A stretch of 64,000 nucleotides of DNA from Limnanthes douglasii subsp. nivea (taxonomy: Eukaryota; Streptophyta; Magnoliopsida; Brassicales; Limnanthaceae): NCBI GenBank assembly GCA_036936605.1, contig JAUPFV010000001.1, positions 114,522,771 to 114,586,770 of the forward strand, read 5' to 3'. Made by a program: the position numbers and the translations under genes. The notes under the pieces are model-generated. The model was not told the DNA's origin and made no database searches. It saw only the letters and a program-made list of their open reading frames with translations. Shown here piece by piece: positions 59,111 to 64,000 of the stretch; position 1 is the first letter of the stretch, and every line of letters begins with the position of its first letter.

Positions 59111-60060
59111 ATATATAATTCGCTAGTATGTGACGTAAATATAATATTATGCGCCGAATTGATGTTGAAACATATAGAATTATTCATACATCGATAATTT
59201 TAAGGATTATTCTTTAATATAGTGACGCAATTAGAATTTTGCAACCTTTTGAGGATTTCAATGGAATCTGTAATGTAGTAGATAAAAACACTACGAAATA
59301 TATTGTTTATATTTTTTTCTTTGTTGCACAAGTTAATTATATTATGTTTCACAATAGGCAAAAATGTATCTGCGAAATATGACTAACGCCTAAGTTACCA
59401 AACCTAGCAGAATACATTTTTCAAATGTATTGAAACCAACTTTGCAACTGTACTATACATCATACACTATGACTACAACACACACACACACACGCGCACA
59501 CGCATACACGCACGCTTACTTACTTTTTGTAATTTATTTCATCCCTATATTTGATTTTGGGAATATGAAAAACTTAACAAATAATATAAATTTACCTTTT
59601 GAGTTGTAAAACTAAGTGTTTCCTTAGTGTTGTAAGCAGAAGTTTTAGAGTGTTATGAGTTTTAGAACTCGTTGGGTTTTGTGTCCCGTAATTATGTTTA
59701 GTGAATAGTGACAGTGATAATAGGTGACGAAAGACACGAGGGTTTTCCCAATGTTGTTCATTCAATGACTATTTTGTAAGTTATTAGAAAATATTCAAAA
59801 TCTGATTTTAGTTTTAAATTTTGAGAGACTCCCATATAAGTCTCAATATTAGTTCAAAATCAATATTTGATACCAAATAAGATGATTATCCAAATTTGGT
59901 ACCAAACATGTATCAAAATAGTATAATACCCTTTTTTTAATATTATCCACTAACTTCTAACAATTTTTTTTCTAAAGTTCGTATATTTTGATTTATAATT
60001 GCAAAAATAAAACTAAAACCACCGTTGTGTTTATATTTACGAGACGAATGAAACAAGTGG
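59111..60060. other. Non-coding stretch, no gene seen
   Basis: AT-rich. A short (CA)n-like run with CGCACACGCATACACGCACG lies near 59478-59515. No frame or transposon end was recognised. Confidence 0.45.
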
Positions 60061-60079
60061 TCTATTTGATATGTTTCAG

Positions 60080-60320
60080 AGAAAAAAAATTAAAACTGCT
60101 AAAAAAATTAGGTTAATACTGTTAAAAATTTAAAGGTGTTAATTAGCAGTATTAAAAAAACTACTAATTCATAGTATTAAATATTTTTAAACGGCTAATT
60201 AGAAGTCTTAATTGTTTTATTACTTCAAATTAGCAGTTTTAATTTTCTTAATACTGCTAATTAGTAGTTTTGATTCTTTTAATACTGTTAATTAGTAGTA
60301 TTAAAAAAATTAATCTCATT
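60080..60320. repeat. Cluster of short palindromic AATTAG motifs
   Basis: The near-palindrome (A)CTGCTAATTAGCAGT and its variants occur in both orientations at least six times: GTTAATTAGCAGTATTAA, ACGGCTAATTAGAAGT, AAATTAGCAGTTTTAATT, ATACTGCTAATTAGTAGTTT and ATACTGTTAATTAGTAGTAT. Runs of TTAAAAA separate them. The cluster can fold into several alternative hairpins. It ends about 20 bp before the Mutator-like element. Confidence 0.8.
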
Positions 60321-60328
60321 TAAGACTT

Positions 60329-60337
60329 TTGTTTCAA
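60329..60337. repeat. 9-bp target-site duplication TTGTTTCAA (left)
   Basis: Exact copy at 61735-61743 on the far side of the Mutator-like element. Confidence 0.9.
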
Positions 60338-60634
60338 GGGCAACGCTAAACCGAGGTCCGTTTTGGTTATAATGAGACCCCGTTATAATGAGACCTTCTT
60401 TAGCTATAATGAGACCCCAAATTTTACTAAAATACCCTTCATATATAAACTTTTTTCAGCCGACTATCTCTCTTCTCTTCTCTCTTCTCTCTTTTCTGTT
60501 TTCCTTTTTCTTTTTTTTCCTTTTTATCAAATTCAAGTTGCAGCTCACATCTCACCAATCAAAATCAGAAAATTATTTCTCTTCCCCAACTAATCTCTCT
60601 CTCTAGAGAAATCATTTCCTAATCAAAATCAACA

Positions 60635-61068
60635 ATAGCACCCCAAGCAGAAAAGAAGCCGACTGAGAAGAAGGTCGTCGAGAAATATCTCTTGGCCGTC
60701 GTAGCAGCTGAGAAGAAACCAAAGGCCAGAAAGAAGTTACCAAAAGAAGCTGGCGTCAGAGCTGATAAAAAGAAGAAACGATCCAAGAAAATCGTCGACA
60801 CCTACAAGATCCACATCTTCAAGATCTTGAAGCATGTTCATCCCGATATCGGTATTCCAGCAAAGCTATGGGAATCATGAACAGTTTTATCAACGATATC
60901 TTCGAGAAATTGGCTGGTGAGTCTGGGAAGCTTGCAAGGTACAACAAGAAACTGACTATCACTTCAAGGGAAATCCAGACTGCGGTGAGGTTGGTGTTGT
61001 ATGGTGAATTGGCTAAACATGCTGTATATGAAGGAACGAAGGTTGTTAAAAAGTTTACAAGTTCTTAG
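60635..61068 (+). pseudogene. Histone H2B pseudogene captured in a MULE
   Basis: H2B is a core histone that dimerises with H2A. The reading covers the whole protein, about 145 codons. The Lys-rich tail contains [16 protein letters not shown]. The histone fold contains [20 protein letters not shown], then [19 protein letters not shown], then [13 protein letters not shown], ending VVKKFTSS. The copy is disabled in two ways: the expected start ATG is ATA at 60635-60637, and one base is missing near 60866, between IPAK and GIMNSF. Unusual residues include [17 protein letters not shown], where family members normally have P and S at the two Tyr positions. Plant H2B genes lack introns, so DNA capture and retrocopy cannot be told apart from this alone. 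About 200 bp of pyrimidine-rich leader and some 3' flank are included. Confidence 0.93.
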
Positions 61069-61432
61069 GTTATGGAATTTGGGGATTTAGGGTTTCTAGT
61101 TGTAAATTTAATTCAAACTTAGAAATTGATGTGTTGTTATCTTTCTTGTGGTTTTGTTATCTCATTGATGTTTCTGATTTCGCTATTAATCAAAGATCTT
61201 GATTTCAAATATTGATTTCTTTGATTTTTTTTTTAAAAATTGCAGCTCGCGTCTTATCTTGCCATCAAGATGATCGGGTTTCGAACAAGATTGCCATTAC
61301 CATCCGGCTGGGAAATATTTTCACACTTACTAGTTTATTTCTTAATAGAAAATTATACAAATTACTGGGTCCACATATTACTTCATTGTAATATAATTCT
61401 GTAAAAAAAAAAATTGGCTCTTCGACTAGTGT

Positions 61433-61620
61433 GATTCATTCTTTTTACGCTAATGAAAAGTCGGAAAGTTCCACAAGGCGATATTAAAATGTAGAGAAAA
61501 GTTTTGTTAAAGAAGAGGAAGAAAATAGTTAGATTTTAATGTAATTCATTCTTTGGGTATTAGATTAGTTTTAGAGAGAAGTTTGGTTGGAGAAGAGGAA
61601 GAAAATTGTTTAGATTTTTG
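61433..61620. repeat. Direct repeat in the right arm of the MULE
   Basis: Two copies of ATTCATTCTTT, then a TAGAGA(A/G)AAGTTTTG-like block, then AAGAGGAAGAAAAT and AGATTTT (cores at about 61491-61538 and 61571-61618). Such sub-terminal repeats are common in MULE arms. Confidence 0.7.
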
Positions 61621-61743
61621 GTCAACAACTTGGTTTTATATGAGGGGTAAAATGGTCATTTTACATAAAGTAAAATAAAATGTTTGATTTAAGGTCTCAT
61701 CATAGCCAAATGGGGTCTAGATATAGCCTTGTCCTTGTTTCAA

Positions 61744-63413
61744 ATCACTCACTAACAAAGATACATGTTTAGACAAATTTGTTTCCTTACTTTTCTCTTT
61801 AACTATGCAATCTGAATTGCTAAGTTTGGATTCGGTTTTACATTGATACACTAAAAATTGATACATATGATATACAAAAATTGTTTCTATTTATATTTGA
61901 GGTGTGATCTCTAACAATAATCAAAAGAGTAGCTAAAAAAATAAAAATTCAAAAGTGATTTGACAGAAGAACATCAACGTAATGGGTTATTAATTCTTAT
62001 CATTTTCTTGACAAATAGACTAGATACCGAGGTTCGGTCCAACCAAAATTATTGGCATTTTAGTGTAAGAGTTCCAAAATTATAATAATTTTTTAAAAAA
62101 TAATCAGAGTGGGCATCATATGGCGGAATCCTTTTTGTTAAAAATACAACCCAAAAAACAAAAATCAAGTAGTTCCCATATGCACATTAGCTTTTAATTA
62201 TAACTGAAGTATATCATATAATAAATCAAAAACATAGAATTCGTGAAAATGTACCTAAATCTGAGAAACCACATCCTTGAACATCGATTGATAATATATA
62301 ACCTCTGATGAATCAGAAAGTATTCATGTGCATATTGGATTTTAATTACAATTTAATTATATCACATGATAAACAAAAACAAAATAGATAATCATACAAA
62401 CGTACTTAAATATGATAAAATGATTGATAACAAATAACCTTTCCAGATTTGGCCTTCCAACTTTAGGTCTGCGATTAGTTCACCATCGATACCGCCATAA
62501 AATTACAATATCCAATGCCACAACTATATTTGAGTACCCTTAGTTGACGATGGCGAAAGTGTTTAACGTTGTGGAGAGTGAGTGGGTTTTGTGATGCGGA
62601 GAGATAGAAGAGAAACAAGATACACGATAATACGACGAAACAAAAAGAAGAACAAAAATTAAAATTAGGGTTAGTTAATAAATGAGGATAAATTTGGTAG
62701 TTTAAAAATATTTGGTATTTAAGTGCCTATAAAAGAATTTAATATGCCATATTTGGTAATAGAGACCTAAAGGTGGACCAAAAATAGATTATCTACTTAT
62801 CTTGACATGATACTGGAAGTAACCCTTAAATTTTATAGAAAGTAGATTATGTTTTCATATGTTACAATTAGATGTACATCGTGACAAAAAAATACAATAG
62901 ATCCACATTTTGATGCTCAAGTCTTCTACGGAACCCTCTAATCTCTCATTAAATTAGAATGGTCACAAAAATCGGTAACTTTTCAATTTTTTACAGCAAT
63001 TTGAACCAATTTCCTTTTGTTCAAATAATATTATCTCCCCTATTGGTGAGTGGAAAATGTCTCTCCTTATACTCCCTCAATCCTTGGTGACTTAGGTTCC
63101 TAAATCTTTGGATGGAACCCAACATTGGGGAAACTCAATACTTCTTCCCCGGAAAAAATCAAGCAAAAAAAAAACACCGCCTTGGTAGGTCTCAAACTAT
63201 TAAAATCAAGTATTTTACTCATTTCTTTTATTTTTGCAAAAAAATAGAAATATATACCTCACAAAACCTACTTCAGAATAAATTCTATGTATTCTTAATT
63301 TCCTTAAAAACATACAAGAGTACCTTAAAATCCATAAAAAATTTAATCTTACTCTCACAATATAATGTTTTTCTATAATACTCCCTATATACTAAAGTTA
63401 TCAAGATTTAAAT
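61744..63413. other. Non-coding stretch with a direct repeat
   Basis: No gene was recognised. A diverged direct repeat of about 120-130 bp is visible (about 62178-62304 and 62328-62442). It shares the blocks CATATGCACATTAG/CATGTGCATATTGG, TTTTAATTA, TATATCA(T/C)AT, AAA(T/C)GTAC(C/T)TAAAT and GATTGATAA..ATAACCT. Confidence 0.5.
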
Positions 63414-63944
63414 TTGGTGTCCATTACTGTTGGTATTTATTCTATTATAAAAAGAAACGCTTTCATCCTTACCAAATCAACAAACATCGTTTCTTCCTCT
63501 TCTACCTCATTCTGTATCAAAAAACCCAATCGTTTCATAGGGTCTTTCTCACAAGATAAGTTACCTTCCATATTATCTACTTTGGTATCCTATCCTACCA
63601 CCCTTGCCCATGTACGATATATCACAACCCACTCAGAAAGGTACCTACTCTCAGTGACCAAAAAGTTGAAAGTCCTCTTCTTATTGGCTGCTTTCAAGCA
63701 ATACTTGCATTGTGGGTCATGGTATTCACATCTACCATTTCGATTACTCAAGAAGAAAAAGTCAAGAAAGCTCATTCATAAGCCTGTAAACACATGGGAA
63801 CTGGATACTTTCAAGCAGTATTTGTACTGTGGGTCATGGTCTTCACATCTACCATATCGGTTACTCAAGAAGAAAAAGTCAAGAAAGCTCATTCATAAAC
63901 CTGTAAACACATGGGAACGACATAATTCACCACGGAAAATTTGA
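63414..63944 (+). other. Unassigned open frame with a 39-codon duplication
   Basis: A 176-codon plus frame is open, mainly because a 117-bp unit is duplicated in frame. Each unit encodes FKQYL(H/Y)CGSW.SHLP(F/Y) followed by RLLKKKKSRKLIHKPVNTWE. The part before the repeat is Ser-rich and low in information. I recognise no family, and no start context or upstream exon supports it as a gene. It may be an exon fragment or chance. Confidence 0.3.
63691..63924. repeat. 117-bp tandem duplication
   Basis: Two adjacent units start CTTTCAAGCAATACTTG (63691) and CTTTCAAGCAGTATTTG (63808). They are over 90% alike and share AAGAAGAAAAAGTCAAGAAA and GTAAACACATGGGAAC. The period is a multiple of three. 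Confidence 0.95.
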
Positions 63945-64000
63945 GTCGCCGCTATTTTTACATGTCTCAGTCGATTCCACTATGAAGCTTTTGGATGATG

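Larger units (their letters stand above)
60338..61734. mobile_element. Mutator-like element carrying histone H2B (Pack-MULE candidate)
   Basis: The 1397-bp element is bounded by a perfect 9-bp duplication TTGTTTCAA, the hallmark of Mutator-like transposition. The left end starts GGGCAACGCTAAACCGAGGT and the complement of the right end starts GGACAAGGCTATATCTAGAC. The first 42 bp match at 31 positions. Similarity goes on more loosely through ATAATGAGACC/ATGATGAGACC, TTTTAC and ACCC(T/C)TCATATA. No transposase is encoded; the cargo is an H2B gene with flanks. Near the left end the motif (G)TTATAATGAGACCCC repeats three times. Confidence 0.85.

Noticed and set aside
60635..61068. Functional H2B gene
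   Set aside because: The start codon is ATA and a single-base deletion shifts the frame in the histone fold. Re-sequencing would be needed to exclude an assembly error, but two independent lesions make that unlikely.
61240..61330. Possible second captured exon after TTGCAG at 61240-61245
   Set aside because: A splice-acceptor-like site and a GC-richer stretch are present, but no protein match was recognised.

Overview
The window is nuclear DNA from a flowering plant, most likely a eudicot. It is AT-rich, its genes carry many short GT-AG introns, and it is dominated by decayed Ty3/gypsy, Ty1/copia and LINE retroelements plus small TIR transposons. The species cannot be told from sequence reading alone. 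One host gene looks intact: the exocyst subunit SEC10 on the minus strand (CDS 29537 to 21576). Its 24 coding exons were traced with every splice phase agreeing, giving 833 codons plus stop. Nearly everything else is transposon or pseudogene.

Layout. 1-9.4 kb: two LINE-type RNase H remnants (minus), the tail and 3' LTR start of a copia element (plus), and a broken CAF1-like deadenylase fragment. 10.1-19.1 kb: one minus-oriented Ty3/gypsy element of the Tat type in pieces (protease, RT, RNase H, integrase, then an ORF on the opposite strand), interrupted by a 5'-truncated copia element and a Mutator-type MITE. 21.3-30.1 kb: SEC10. 30.6-34.2 kb: a short plus-strand LINE 3' end and a longer minus-strand L1 whose RT is split by a solo gypsy LTR. 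34.9-43.2 kb: the best-preserved retrotransposon, a Tat-type element with 410-bp LTRs (13 differences by my count), a 5-bp ATGAT target duplication, a tRNA-Arg-type primer site, gag, RT with two RNase H domains, integrase, and a spliced antisense ORF (aORF) between integrase and 3' LTR. 43.7-44.1 kb: long CT and AT microsatellites. 44.2-51.3 kb: a badly decayed copia element whose 3' LTR contains a 714-bp hAT-type MITE. 51.4-57.2 kb: a second Tat-type element with a solo LTR inside it and its integrase deleted, so that its RNase H now abuts its own antisense aORF. 57.3-59.1 kb: a degenerate tandem array with units of about 340-440 bp. 60.34-61.73 kb: a 1.4-kb Mutator-like element with a perfect 9-bp target duplication carrying a nearly complete, disabled histone H2B gene (a Pack-MULE candidate). 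61.7-64 kb: no recognised gene, but a 117-bp tandem duplication of 39 codons.

The genes do not form a pathway. The main points are the nested order of insertions and the recurrence of the same aORF in three Tat-type elements of very different age. The captured H2B and the CAF1 fragment are the two host-gene fragments outside SEC10.
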